A stretch of DNA of 7,899 nucleotides from Oscillospiraceae bacterium (GCA_028705905.1 JAQWCP010000058.1:1-7899); one strand, 5' to 3'. Shown: positions 1-6,508, numbered from the stretch's first letter. Made by a program: numbers and translations. The notes: generated by a model not told the origin, from the letters alone.

Positions 1-1
1 T

Positions 2-250
2 GCCATTACGCCCGACACAAAGATTTTTATGCCGCTGAATGAATTGGTAGATTTGGCGGCTGAGCGCCGCCGCTTAGAGAAGGAAACGGCAAAAACAAAA
101 AAAGAGTTGGACGGGTTGTCCGCAAAATTAAACAATCAAGCATTTTTGTCCAAAGCACCTGTCCATATTGTAGAGGCAGAACAGGAACGGGCGGAGAAAC
201 TCCGTTCGTTGCTGGTAGGATTGGAAGAACAAATGACGCGGTTGGGATAA
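2..250 (+). CDS. valS: Valine--tRNA ligase, C-terminal end (partial)
   Basis: This is the last 82 codons of a reading frame that enters from the left edge, so only the C-terminus is visible. Valyl-tRNA synthetase is a cytoplasmic class I enzyme that charges tRNA(Val) with valine. What is seen is a short strand-like lead-in (PDTKIFMPLNELVDL, about residues 5-19 of the fragment) followed by a charged, heptad-like helix rich in Glu, Lys, Arg and Leu, then a second helix ending EEQMTRLG. That lead-in and the antiparallel coiled coil are the usual end of bacterial ValRS, where the coiled coil contacts the tRNA. An internal ATG at 29 is not the start, because the frame stays open to base 2 with family-like sequence. 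An intrinsic terminator follows 10 bases after the stop, and folC lies 73 bases downstream, the valS-folC order common in Bacillota. Confidence 0.93.
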   Translation, partial: AITPDTKIFMPLNELVDLAAERRRLEKETAKTKKELDGLSAKLNNQAFLSKAPVHIVEAEQERAEKLRSLLVGLEEQMTRLG

Positions 251-259
251 ATTCCGGAG

Positions 260-285
260 AAAAAGGAGCGAAACCGCTCCTTTTT
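260..285 (+). terminator. Intrinsic terminator after valS
   Basis: An 11-bp perfect stem (260-270 pairing with 275-285) has a 4-base AAAC loop. Its core is GGAGCG/CGCTCC, flanked by an A-run on the left and a T-run that continues to about 292 as TTTTTCTTCTTTC. It sits between valS and folC, so it would end most valS transcripts, with folC reached by read-through or by a weak local promoter that I could not identify. Confidence 0.88.
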
Positions 286-323
286 CTTCTTTCAAACGCC
301 AGAATGATAAGGAGAGAGCTCCC

Positions 324-1616
324 ATGACATATGAACAATGCGTTGCCTATTTACATCATCCACCCCGTTTTCCCAAAATACCTAGCCTGGACCGCATCAA
401 AATGTTGATGGGTTTGCTGGGAAATCCGCAGGAATCTCTTCGCTTCCTTCATATTGCAGGGACGAACGGGAAGGGGAGCGTTGCTGCGATGACAGCGTCT
501 GTACTGACTGTGGCTGGGTATCAAACAGGTTTGTTTACTTCTCCTTATTTAGAGAAATTTGAAGAACGTTTGGTGATAAACGGTGTCCCCATTTCAAAGC
601 CCTCCTTGTGCAAACACACTCTGCATATAAAACAGGCAGTCGAGCAAATGGAGCAAAAAGGGATTCAGCTAACTGAATTTGAACTGGTTACAGCACTTGG
701 CTTTCTATTTTTCAAGGAGCAGAATTGCGATTTTGTTGTGTTGGAAACAGGCCTTGGCGGTCGCTTTGACTCCACAAATGTGATCACGGCACCCATTGCT
801 TCTGCCATTACTTCCATTTCTCGGGATCATATTCGCGTATTGGGAGAGAATTTGGGGCAAATTGCGCAAGAAAAATGTGGGATTCTCAAAAGAGGAAGCT
901 GTGCAGTAACAACAGCTACGCAGGATCCGGAGGTGCTGGAGGTTATATGGAATGATTGTTCCAACAAGAAAATTCTATTAGAAATTCCGGAAATGCCATC
1001 CGCCGACCAAATATGGACAGATTTGACGGGAACCCGGTTTTTCTGGCAGGATACCATGTATGAAATTCCGCTTTTGGGATTGCACCAAGTGGAAAATGCC
1101 CTGCTGGCTTTGCAATTGATACAATTCGTACGGGAAGCGGGATATCCCGTTTCAATCCAGGCGGCAAAACGCGGGCTTGCAGAGGTGCGTTGGCCTGGTC
1201 GGCTTGAATTAGTGTCCCAACATCCGGCTGTTCTCTTGGACACAGGGCACAACCCGGGCGGCATCCAAATGTTAGGTCGCGCCCTACAGGACTATTTCCC
1301 AAATTTCAAGATCCATACCGTTATGGGGATGCTTTCTGATAAAGAATATCGGCACTGTGTGATGGAGATGGCAAAACGGAGCGAACGATTTTACCCGGTT
1401 GCCCCTCCAATTCCGGGACGGGCGGTTCCAGAGGAAGTGGTGGAGGAGCTGGCAAAACCGTTTTGTCGCGATGTGCAAAGCGGCTGGGAACTGGAAACTA
1501 TTTTGGAACGAGAGATTGGAACATTGGCCTGTGATCAATTGTTGCTTATTTGCGGCTCTATTCCGTTGGTGGGCGCAGCCCGCACGATCTTGCGGCGTAC
1601 ACTTCCGATCAAATAA
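324..1616 (+). CDS. folC: Bifunctional folylpolyglutamate synthase / dihydrofolate synthase
   Basis: A Mur-ligase-family ATP-dependent amide ligase of 430 residues, the normal length for FolC. It adds glutamate to dihydropteroate and/or extends the polyglutamate tail of reduced folates in the cytoplasm, which retains folates and makes them good cofactors. Seen in the protein: the P-loop HIAGTNGKGSV (43-53); FTSPYLEKFEERLVING (71-87), the folate-binding loop region; ETGLGGRFDSTN (141-152), with the acidic residue expected to take part in Mg/ATP binding; DHIRVLGENLGQIAQEK (168-184), which holds the lysine of the EKxGI motif often carbamylated in this family; and DTGHNPGG (306-313), the C-terminal-domain motif, with Gly where many homologues have Ala. 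The ATG at 324 is preceded by AAGGAGAG at 309-316. The gene lies directly downstream of valS and faces ypeB. Confidence 0.96.
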   Translation: MTYEQCVAYLHHPPRFPKIPSLDRIKMLMGLLGNPQESLRFLHIAGTNGKGSVAAMTASVLTVAGYQTGLFTSPYLEKFEERLVINGVPISKPSLCKHTLHIKQAVEQMEQKGIQLTEFELVTALGFLFFKEQNCDFVVLETGLGGRFDSTNVITAPIASAITSISRDHIRVLGENLGQIAQEKCGILKRGSCAVTTATQDPEVLEVIWNDCSNKKILLEIPEMPSADQIWTDLTGTRFFWQDTMYEIPLLGLHQVENALLALQLIQFVREAGYPVSIQAAKRGLAEVRWPGRLELVSQHPAVLLDTGHNPGGIQMLGRALQDYFPNFKIHTVMGMLSDKEYRHCVMEMAKRSERFYPVAPPIPGRAVPEEVVEELAKPFCRDVQSGWELETILEREIGTLACDQLLLICGSIPLVGAARTILRRTLPIK

Positions 1617-1618
1617 AG

Positions 1619-1638
1619 AAAGGAAGGTGGCTTCCTTT
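1619..1638 (+). other. Small hairpin just past the folC stop codon
   Basis: An 8-bp perfect stem AAAGGAAG/CTTCCTTT with a GTGG loop starts 2 bases after the folC stop. It is followed by GTGGGATT rather than a T-run, so it is a poor terminator on its own. It may stabilise the mRNA 3' end or assist the stronger terminator 40 bases further on. Confidence 0.4.
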
Positions 1639-1672
1639 GTGGGATTAGAACTGGGATGATATTGTAACAAAA

Positions 1673-1717
1673 GAAAAAAGCTACCCATTTCCATATGGAA
1701 ATGGGTAGTCTTTTTTC
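1673..1717. terminator. Bidirectional terminator between convergent folC and ypeB
   Basis: A 28-bp perfect palindrome (1681-1708, 14-base arms centred on CATATG) is flanked by GAAAAAAG on the left and TCTTTTTTC on the right. On the + strand the hairpin is followed by a T-rich tract that would end folC transcripts. Read from the - strand the A-run on the left becomes a T-run that would end ypeB transcripts. The position, 57-90 bases past the two converging stop codons, fits a shared terminator. The remainder of the gap, 1718-1807, shows nothing I can assign. Confidence 0.88.
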
Positions 1718-1807
1718 AGGTGCTTTAAGCGGAAACAAAAATGCTCGATTGTGGCTGCAATATAACCGTTTTCCAATCTATAACCAAAGGATTTGAGAGA
1801 AAATAAA

Positions 1808-3172
1808 CTAAATGGTTAAAGTTCCATTTTCATCTTCCAGGAGAATCAAAATCTTTTCTTCTGCGCCTGTCTGTGCGTTGATATAAAATATATAATGTTC
1901 TCCCTCTTTCGTTTCACATTTCAACTCATAACAAAAACGATCTTTTTCACCCGTGGAGCGTATGATGGAAGGTGCTTGAGATAATATGGTTAGTTCGGGA
2001 GAAACGTGAGAAGCGGCCTCTTCAGGTGAAATAGCTACTTCCGGAATCTCTCTTGTGGTGTGGCACATCAAATATCCAGTTGCGTCAAATCCAAGGATTT
2101 CTCCTGTATCCCGTGCAACGGATACTTTGACTAAATCGGGATAGCAAATGACCCCATCTTGCAGGTATGCGAAATTGATGGTGACGATTCCTTCATACGT
2201 TGTAAAATAACTTTCTTTCATGGAGGGGTACCCATGTTGCGTCAAGAAATCTTTTGCAATTGAAATACATTCTTCTCCCGAAAGTGTAACGTCAGAAGCC
2301 GGTCTTGAAATGGAAAAACTTTGTACGATCCCGCCAGCCCGTGTGACTTCTACATAGCTCTGCTTTCCATCTGATTGCGCAGAGAAGCGATAAGAAGGTA
2401 ATTTTCCTTCGCCATTCCCTTCATAGACGAGGTTAGAGACGCAAAGCATTTCTTCTGCCACTTTTTGCGCTTCATCCTGAGAAACTTCTTTTTTACCTTC
2501 CAAATAAGCAGGAGATATTTGTTCGACATGGGATGAAAAGGGGCCGTCGTAAATCAGCGTGGGAATGTCTGGAAATTCAATTTCGATTTCTTGTAGTCCG
2601 CTGGAGGATTCATCTGACATCGTTTTTTCTTCCACTTGCGAGAGCCGCTCCCGCGCCTCTTCGAAGCTTTCCAACGTGATAGCGCCTTGGTTCACTTGGG
2701 CCTGCATTTCATTTAAAAATTGGGACAATTGGCTGGAATTATCCATTAACGTGCGCAAATTTTTACGCTCTTCTTCTGTAATGGAGTCTTCCTTAAAATT
2801 ACGCTTAGATAGGAAAAGTGCATAATCCCCGATCCGGGAAATGAAATCAGAAGTCTTTTCCAAATCAACGTTGGAAAATGGAATTTCACTTAACGCCATT
2901 TGCGCAGCGGTTGCCTTTCCGAAGAGATCCACAGAGAGGGCGTTTAGCATGGAAGGTGAAGTTGCATAGACCACTTTCTGAAGAGATGTGTGAATTTCTT
3001 CTAGCGCCCCGGTCAACTCCGCAAAGGCATGTTGACGCGCATTGGCCATATAACGATAGGTGTTGGTCAATTTGGCATGCTGTGTGAGAAAACATCCGAA
3101 GATAATCAAACAAATAGCGATACCATAACTGATCAAGCGAATCATGCCACGTCTGGTAAGATGGTTTTTCAT
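1808..3172 (-). CDS. ypeB: Spore germination protein YpeB
   Basis: Membrane-anchored partner of the germination-specific cortex hydrolase SleB. In Bacillus spores the two proteins depend on each other for stability and assembly, and during germination YpeB is cleaved and SleB is released to degrade cortex. The 454-residue product matches the usual length (about 450). It has one N-terminal membrane segment (about 11-29) after a positive MKNHLTRR start, and an N-terminal helical domain with the family segments VVYATSPSM (67-75) and LFGKATAAQMALSEIPF (83-99). Next come an acidic linker, the very typical FPDIPTLIYDGPFSSHVEQ (200-218), and three PepSY-like repeats near 229-243, 298-318 and 381-396 with ARDTGEILGFDATGYL (353-368). 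The frame is open further upstream to 3271, but the ATG at 3172 is chosen because AGGAAGGAG lies 7 bases before it and the upstream codons overlap the degV terminator. No sleB is adjacent. A weak sigma-G-like pair (GTATA at 3233-3237, CAATAAA at 3207-3213) is too loose to call. Confidence 0.95.
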   Translation of the reverse strand: MKNHLTRRGMIRLISYGIAICLIIFGCFLTQHAKLTNTYRYMANARQHAFAELTGALEEIHTSLQKVVYATSPSMLNALSVDLFGKATAAQMALSEIPFSNVDLEKTSDFISRIGDYALFLSKRNFKEDSITEEERKNLRTLMDNSSQLSQFLNEMQAQVNQGAITLESFEEARERLSQVEEKTMSDESSSGLQEIEIEFPDIPTLIYDGPFSSHVEQISPAYLEGKKEVSQDEAQKVAEEMLCVSNLVYEGNGEGKLPSYRFSAQSDGKQSYVEVTRAGGIVQSFSISRPASDVTLSGEECISIAKDFLTQHGYPSMKESYFTTYEGIVTINFAYLQDGVICYPDLVKVSVARDTGEILGFDATGYLMCHTTREIPEVAISPEEAASHVSPELTILSQAPSIIRSTGEKDRFCYELKCETKEGEHYIFYINAQTGAEEKILILLEDENGTLTI

Positions 3173-3179
3173 GAGATAG

Positions 3180-3188
3180 CTCCTTCCT
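3180..3188 (-). promoter_or_regulatory. Ribosome binding site that fixes the ypeB start
   Basis: AGGAAGGAG on the - strand, 7 bases before the ATG at 3172. It decides against two in-frame upstream starts (3271 and 3202), which have no comparable site, and gives a protein of 454 residues beginning MKNHLTRR. Confidence 0.85.
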
Positions 3189-3250
3189 GAAGGAAAAATC
3201 ATTGTGTTTATTGTTTCCTCATATGAAAGAGTTATACCATTTATGGAGGG

Positions 3251-3282
3251 AAAGAAAAAGGCCTGCCCCAAAAGGCAGACCT
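3251..3282 (-). terminator. Intrinsic terminator after degV
   Basis: On the - strand a 9-bp stem AGGTCTGCC/GGCAGGCCT (3274-3282 with 3259-3267, one G-U pair) with a 6-base loop is followed by TTTTTCTTT. It begins 7 bases past the degV stop and lies upstream of the ypeB ribosome binding site. This makes ypeB a separate transcription unit. Confidence 0.87.
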
Positions 3283-3289
3283 AAAAAGA

Positions 3290-4162
3290 TTATCTTGTTG
3301 TGCCGAAAAAGAAAAGCGCAAGCGTGCCAGGACCCGAATGACACCCGATCACGGGACCAACTGGGTTAATTAAAGTGTCTTTTACACCCAGTCGCTCTTT
3401 GACCATATTCGCAACCGCCTGTGCATCATCGTAGCAATCCCCATGGCTGATAAAAACATATTGATCCGCTGGATTGATTGCCGTTGTTTCCATCCGATCA
3501 ACCAATGCCTTCAATGCAGCTTGTCGTCCGCGGGCCTTGGAAACATTAATCAAATGACCTTCATCGTCCATATGCATGACCGGTTTGATGCCAAGCATGG
3601 TGCCCAGCAAAGCGGTGGCACCGGAGATCCGCCCGCCACGTTTTAGATGGTTCAAATCGGCAACAGTGAACCAATGACAAAGATGCAGCTTATTTTGTTC
3701 GACCCAGTCACGGACAGCCCCTATTTCCATTCCACTCTTTTTTAGCTGTGCTGCATGATAGACCAAAAGCCCTTGACCCAGTGAAGCGCATAATGTGTCA
3801 ATTGCATACATCTTCCGCTCTGGATATTTGGCAGATAGCTCAGTAACAGCAATGGAGGAGGCCTGATAAGTATTGCTCAACCCAGAAGAAAAAGAGAGAA
3901 TTAAAATATCTTTTCCGCTTTCCAAAATGGGTTCCATTACGTCTACATAAGCCCCTACGCTGACCGCAGATGTTTTTGCAGATACTTCTTCCCGCAAAAG
4001 CTGGTAAAATTGGGAAGATGGCATGGTGGACCATTCCAAATCATTTTGGTATGTGGTTCCACCCACTTCATAAGAAAGAGGGAGGATTGTTAAGTCCAGT
4101 TCTTTTGCGAGGGAAGCGGGCAGATCGCAGGAAGAGTCGGTTAGTATGACATAATTGTTCAT
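3290..4162 (-). CDS. degV: DegV family fatty-acid-binding protein
   Basis: Family members are two-domain cytoplasmic proteins that bind a long-chain fatty acid. In Firmicutes some (FakB) present exogenous fatty acids to the kinase FakA for phosphorylation and entry into phospholipid. The 290 residues match the usual 280-290. Seen: VILTDSSCDLP (5-15), the N-terminal strand and Ser loop; KTSAVSVGAY (63-72), which holds the TS pair that contacts the carboxylate; SFSSGLSNTYQ (90-100); HLKRGGRIS (172-180), the characteristic signature; LGIKPVM (190-196); and IGCHSGPGTLALFFFG (272-287), with the C-terminal HSGPG loop. The ATG has AGGAGG 9 bases upstream. It is the second gene of an operon, 41 bases after the DUF1836 regulator, and ends in its own terminator. 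No fakA (DAK-domain) gene is in the window, so a FakB role is inference from family and the ligand is unknown. Confidence 0.93.
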   Translation of the reverse strand: MNNYVILTDSSCDLPASLAKELDLTILPLSYEVGGTTYQNDLEWSTMPSSQFYQLLREEVSAKTSAVSVGAYVDVMEPILESGKDILILSFSSGLSNTYQASSIAVTELSAKYPERKMYAIDTLCASLGQGLLVYHAAQLKKSGMEIGAVRDWVEQNKLHLCHWFTVADLNHLKRGGRISGATALLGTMLGIKPVMHMDDEGHLINVSKARGRQAALKALVDRMETTAINPADQYVFISHGDCYDDAQAVANMVKERLGVKDTLINPVGPVIGCHSGPGTLALFFFGTTR

Positions 4163-4203
4163 AAATGAGGGCCTCCTAAAGTGGTATTTGATTGTGCATC
4201 CAA

Positions 4204-4737
4204 TCAGTCGGGTTTGCTTTTCTTATTTTTCTCGTTTTCATTGTGGAGTAAGGTGTTGAGAATACAAGCGCATACCAGTCGATCCGCGTAGCTGCGCAAA
4301 GCAAATTTCAAAGCGATATGAGGAAGCGCCTCTTCCGATAAAGAGGGGGTCAATGCCTCGGCGGTTTCTGCTAAGGCGGTATCCAGTGCATCACAAAACT
4401 CTTCATATAAAACTTCTGGTTCTTGATTACTTTGGATATCTTCCAGCAAAAATTTAATTTCCTTGACAGATAGTACTTGCTTCAATGCACAGATCATCGT
4501 GAGATATGTTAAATGAACGCGTGTATATTTTTTCCCATCAGCACGCGGTAGAAGACCATCTTTGATATAGTTGTTCACCATAGCGGGAGTTAGTTCGCTG
4601 TCGGCACCAATATTGATGAACTGCCTGGGCATATAGGAAATGACTTGATCCATATATAAAGAAATATCCGGAAAGTTGTTCCAAGCAACAGGCCGGTCTG
4701 TTTGAAGCGATTTTTTTAACAGGTCAAGAGGTTCCAA
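4204..4737 (-). CDS. DUF1836 domain protein, MerR-like DNA-binding regulator (putative)
   Basis: A 177-residue protein with the segment ELTPAMVNNYIKDGLL (48-63), then PRADGKKYTRVHLTYLTMI (64-82). This is the winged-helix, MerR-like pattern of the DUF1836 family: a helix-turn-helix that reads NYIKxGLL, a short wing, and a Tyr-Thr/Ser-Arg-x-His-Leu helix. The rest is helical (83-165), probably for dimerisation, with a Lys/Asn/Glu-rich tail. No ligand-binding domain is recognisable, and the biological role of the family is not established. The start is TTG, not ATG: the TTG at 4737 lies 8 bases after GAGGAGG and no in-frame ATG fits the site. It heads an operon with degV and sits behind a strong promoter, so it probably regulates its own operon and perhaps fatty-acid handling. 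That last point is inference. Confidence 0.85.
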   Translation of the reverse strand: MEPLDLLKKSLQTDRPVAWNNFPDISLYMDQVISYMPRQFINIGADSELTPAMVNNYIKDGLLPRADGKKYTRVHLTYLTMICALKQVLSVKEIKFLLEDIQSNQEPEVLYEEFCDALDTALAETAEALTPSLSEEALPHIALKFALRSYADRLVCACILNTLLHNENEKNKKSKPD

Positions 4738-4745
4738 AGAAAATG

Positions 4746-4752
4746 CCTCCTC
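4746..4752 (-). promoter_or_regulatory. Ribosome binding site for a TTG start
   Basis: GAGGAGG on the - strand, 8 bases before the TTG at 4737. The strength and spacing make TTG the start of the DUF1836 gene. The only nearby ATG (about 4757-4759) lies upstream of this site and cannot use it. Confidence 0.82.
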
Positions 4753-4776
4753 AAATCATAAAAATTAAGTATATTT

Positions 4777-4805
4777 ATTATAACATAAGGCAATCTGTTT
4801 TTCAA
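4777..4805 (-). promoter_or_regulatory. Sigma-A promoter of the DUF1836-degV operon
   Basis: On the - strand: -35 TTGAAA (4800-4805), a spacer of exactly 17 bases, and -10 TATAAT (4777-4782), followed by AT-rich DNA. Transcription would begin near 4770, giving a leader of roughly 30 bases with the ribosome binding site inside it. It is one of the two best promoter matches in the window. Confidence 0.85.
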
Positions 4806-4832
4806 TTATAAATTTGTTTTCCAAATCTCATT

Positions 4833-4848
4833 ATATCATATTTGATAT
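4833..4848. repeat. AT-rich inverted repeat upstream of the DUF1836 promoter
   Basis: Perfect 6-base arms ATATCA/TGATAT are separated by TATT. The repeat is centred about 37 bases upstream of the -35 box, where an operator for the adjacent MerR-like regulator could lie. It is short and in AT-rich DNA, so chance is a real alternative. Confidence 0.3.
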
Positions 4849-4968
4849 TTCATTTACTGGTTTTCAATACAAAGAGAGAAAGCCCGTGCTCCTTTTCTTG
4901 AAATCCCAAGAAGTTTTAATTATGTAAATCTTTTATGCAAAAAATTGAGGTGAGAATGAATTTGAGAT

Positions 4969-4998
4969 TGTGGAAAACCCTGTGGATAATGTGCAAAA
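4969..4998 (-). promoter_or_regulatory. Cluster of three DnaA boxes
   Basis: Three 9-mers match the DnaA-box consensus TTWTNCACA on the - strand: TTTTCCACA (4969-4977), the perfect TTATCCACA (4981-4989) and TTTTGCACA (4990-4998). All point the same way; the second and third abut and the first is 3 bases away. A near-match, TTATGCAAA (4932-4940, + strand), lies 29 bases to the left. AT-rich DNA follows immediately on the right. Known roles of such clusters are the replication origin, DnaA titration or reactivation sites, and DnaA-controlled transcription. No dnaA, dnaN, rpmH or other usual origin neighbour is in view. Confidence 0.65.
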
Positions 4999-5097
4999 CC
5001 ATTGAAAATTGGAGTTTTATAAAAAAAATCCATTGAATGTTTTTTTGTATATTAGAGAATTGGGAGCGGAAATAAAAAATTACGTCTACAAAAAACG

Positions 5098-5128
5098 ACA
5101 ATATCAAAAGCCGGAATCAAATCCGGCT
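5098..5128 (-). terminator. Hairpin overlapping the FAD-gene stop codon, probable terminator
   Basis: On the - strand a 7-bp GC-rich stem AGCCGGA/TCCGGCT (5122-5128 with 5109-5115) has the TGA stop codon in its 6-base loop and is followed by TTTGATATTG and, about 20 bases further, TTTTTT. The T-tract next to the stem is short, so the strength is uncertain, but nothing else could end this transcript before the DUF1836 promoter. Confidence 0.6.
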
Positions 5129-6502
5129 AATGATTTCTCGTGCGGCAAGCACACCGCTGGCACCTGCTTGTGCCAGTCCTCTAGTGACTCCTGCGCCATC
5201 GCCGATGGCGAAAAAATTGGGATATTGGGTCTCCAAATGGTTGGTCAACTTTAACCGGGCAGAGTAAAACTTCACTTCTGCACCATATAGTAGCGTGTCA
5301 TAATTTGCGGTGCCGGGCGCAATTTTATTGAGAGCATAGATCATTTCAATGATATCATCCAATTGACGTTTGGGTAGAGCTAGACTTAGGTCTCCAGGGG
5401 TTGCAGCAAGCGTAGGGCGTGTGAATGACTTGGAGAGACGATGTGCATTGGTGCGCACGCCCTTGAGCAAATCGCCGAATCTCTGAACTAAAATGCCACC
5501 GCCCAGCATATTGGATAAGGAAGCGATGTGGCGCCCATAGCGATAGGGTTGATCAAAGGGATCTGTAAATCGATTGGATACCAAAAGCGCAAAGTTGGTA
5601 TTTTCACTGCGCAAGGCAGGATCTGAGTAACTGTGGCCATTGACAGTATTGATGCCATCTACATTTTCCGCGACGACATAACCGTAAGGATTCATACAAA
5701 ACGTACGCACTTGATCCCCATATTGCTGGGTGCGATACACCAATTTGGATTCATATACGACGTCTGTGATATGCTCAAAAACCTTTGCTGGTAATTCGAT
5801 CCGCACGCCGATATCCACCTGATTGTTAATCAATTCCAATCCAAGCGCGGAGCATTGACTGGCAAACCAAGCGGCGCCGGAACGGCCGGGCGCTGCAATC
5901 AGGTATTGGCAGGCAAACGTATCTCCATTGTCGGTGATGACTTCAAAGCCGTTTGCCAGTGTTTTAATTTCCTGCGCCCCTGTATGAAAATGAAATTCAA
6001 TGGAATCCCGCAACGATTCATAGATATGCTGTAAGATTTTTAGATTATTCTCGGTTCCTAGGTGTTTTACTTTGGCCTGCAATAAGTGTAGATCATTTTC
6101 CAGCGCCTTTTTTTCCAATGCGCGTGCCTCTTTTGTATCGGTAGAAAAAATTTGCTGTGTGGCACCATGTTGCACATTGACAGAGTCCACATATTCAATG
6201 AGTTCCATAATTTCATCGTCCGGCAAGTAATCATTGAGCCATCCGCCAAATGCTGTGGTGAAATTATATTTTCCGTCAGAAAATGCGCCGGCACCACCGA
6301 ATCCACACATTGTATGACAGACATCACAATGGATGCATTCTTTTACCTTTCCGGAAACGATGGGACAACTGCGGCTATAGATATCACCGCCACGATCTAA
6401 AATGCAGACATTTAGGCCGGGATGCAATTTTTTCAATTCATATCCTGCATAAATTCCAGCGGTGCCGCTACCAATAATCACAATGTCAGAATGATGTTTC
6501 AT
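5117..6502 (-). CDS. FAD-dependent dehydrogenase, COG2509-type, with ferredoxin-like Cys motif
   Basis: A 461-residue predicted flavoprotein of the uncharacterised NAD(P)/FAD-dependent dehydrogenases related to GidA/HI0933-type Rossmann proteins; substrate unknown. Seen: the FAD-binding dinucleotide fold IVIIGSGTAGIYAGYEL (7-23, GxGxxG at 11-16) ending in the acidic residue of CILDRG (33-38). A cysteine segment follows, with C46 and then C56, C59, C62 and C66 spaced CxxCxxCxxxC, leading into GFGGAGAFSDGKYN (67-80), the family hallmark. A mid-protein AAPGRSG is the second nucleotide-contact region, and FFAIGDGAGVTRGLAQAGASG near the C-terminus is the FAD-closing motif with product or substrate access. 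No signal peptide or membrane span is evident, so it is probably cytoplasmic. The ATG at 6502 is chosen over the in-frame TTG at 6517, because that TTG overlaps the GGGAGGA ribosome binding site. It appears monocistronic, with its own promoter and a hairpin over its stop codon. Confidence 0.9.
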   Translation of the reverse strand: MKHHSDIVIIGSGTAGIYAGYELKKLHPGLNVCILDRGGDIYSRSCPIVSGKVKECIHCDVCHTMCGFGGAGAFSDGKYNFTTAFGGWLNDYLPDDEIMELIEYVDSVNVQHGATQQIFSTDTKEARALEKKALENDLHLLQAKVKHLGTENNLKILQHIYESLRDSIEFHFHTGAQEIKTLANGFEVITDNGDTFACQYLIAAPGRSGAAWFASQCSALGLELINNQVDIGVRIELPAKVFEHITDVVYESKLVYRTQQYGDQVRTFCMNPYGYVVAENVDGINTVNGHSYSDPALRSENTNFALLVSNRFTDPFDQPYRYGRHIASLSNMLGGGILVQRFGDLLKGVRTNAHRLSKSFTRPTLAATPGDLSLALPKRQLDDIIEMIYALNKIAPGTANYDTLLYGAEVKFYSARLKLTNHLETQYPNFFAIGDGAGVTRGLAQAGASGVLAAREIISRI

Positions 6503-6508
6503 GGCGAT

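Larger units (their letters stand above)
4738..5116. other. 379-bp intergenic region with promoter, DnaA boxes and AT-rich stretch
   Basis: No believable coding frame is present; the open frame on the + strand from 5009 runs antisense into the FAD gene. From left to right the region holds the DUF1836 ribosome binding site and promoter, the ATATCA inverted repeat, a weak TTCTTG/CAAGAA hairpin (4895-4912), three DnaA boxes (4969-4998), and an AT-rich stretch (about 5005-5060). The octamer CCATTGAA occurs twice, 31 bases apart (4999-5006 and 5030-5037). The T-rich downstream part of the FAD-gene terminator lies at its right end. Confidence 0.8.

Noticed and set aside
827..1302. Antisense open frames inside folC
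   Set aside because: They are shadows of a gene with clear FolC motifs; no ribosome binding site or recognisable protein features.
3207..3237. Sigma-G promoter for ypeB (GTATA, 19 bases, CAATAAA)
   Set aside because: The -10 matches only about 5 of 7 positions and the spacer is longer than the usual 17-18; in this AT-rich stretch it is not distinguishable from chance.
3173..3271. 33-codon N-terminal extension of ypeB
   Set aside because: It overlaps the degV terminator, lacks a ribosome binding site and shows no family-like sequence, whereas the ATG at 3172 has AGGAAGGAG at ideal distance.
4738..5116. Calling this gap the chromosomal replication origin
   Set aside because: Three DnaA boxes and AT-rich DNA are suggestive, but there is no dnaA, dnaN, rpmH, parB or similar neighbour and no skew information, so only a DnaA-box cluster is claimed.
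5009..5254. Plus-strand open frame of 81 codons
   Set aside because: It runs antisense through the FAD-gene terminator and C-terminus, has no ribosome binding site and is low-complexity Lys/Tyr-rich at its start because of the AT-rich gap.
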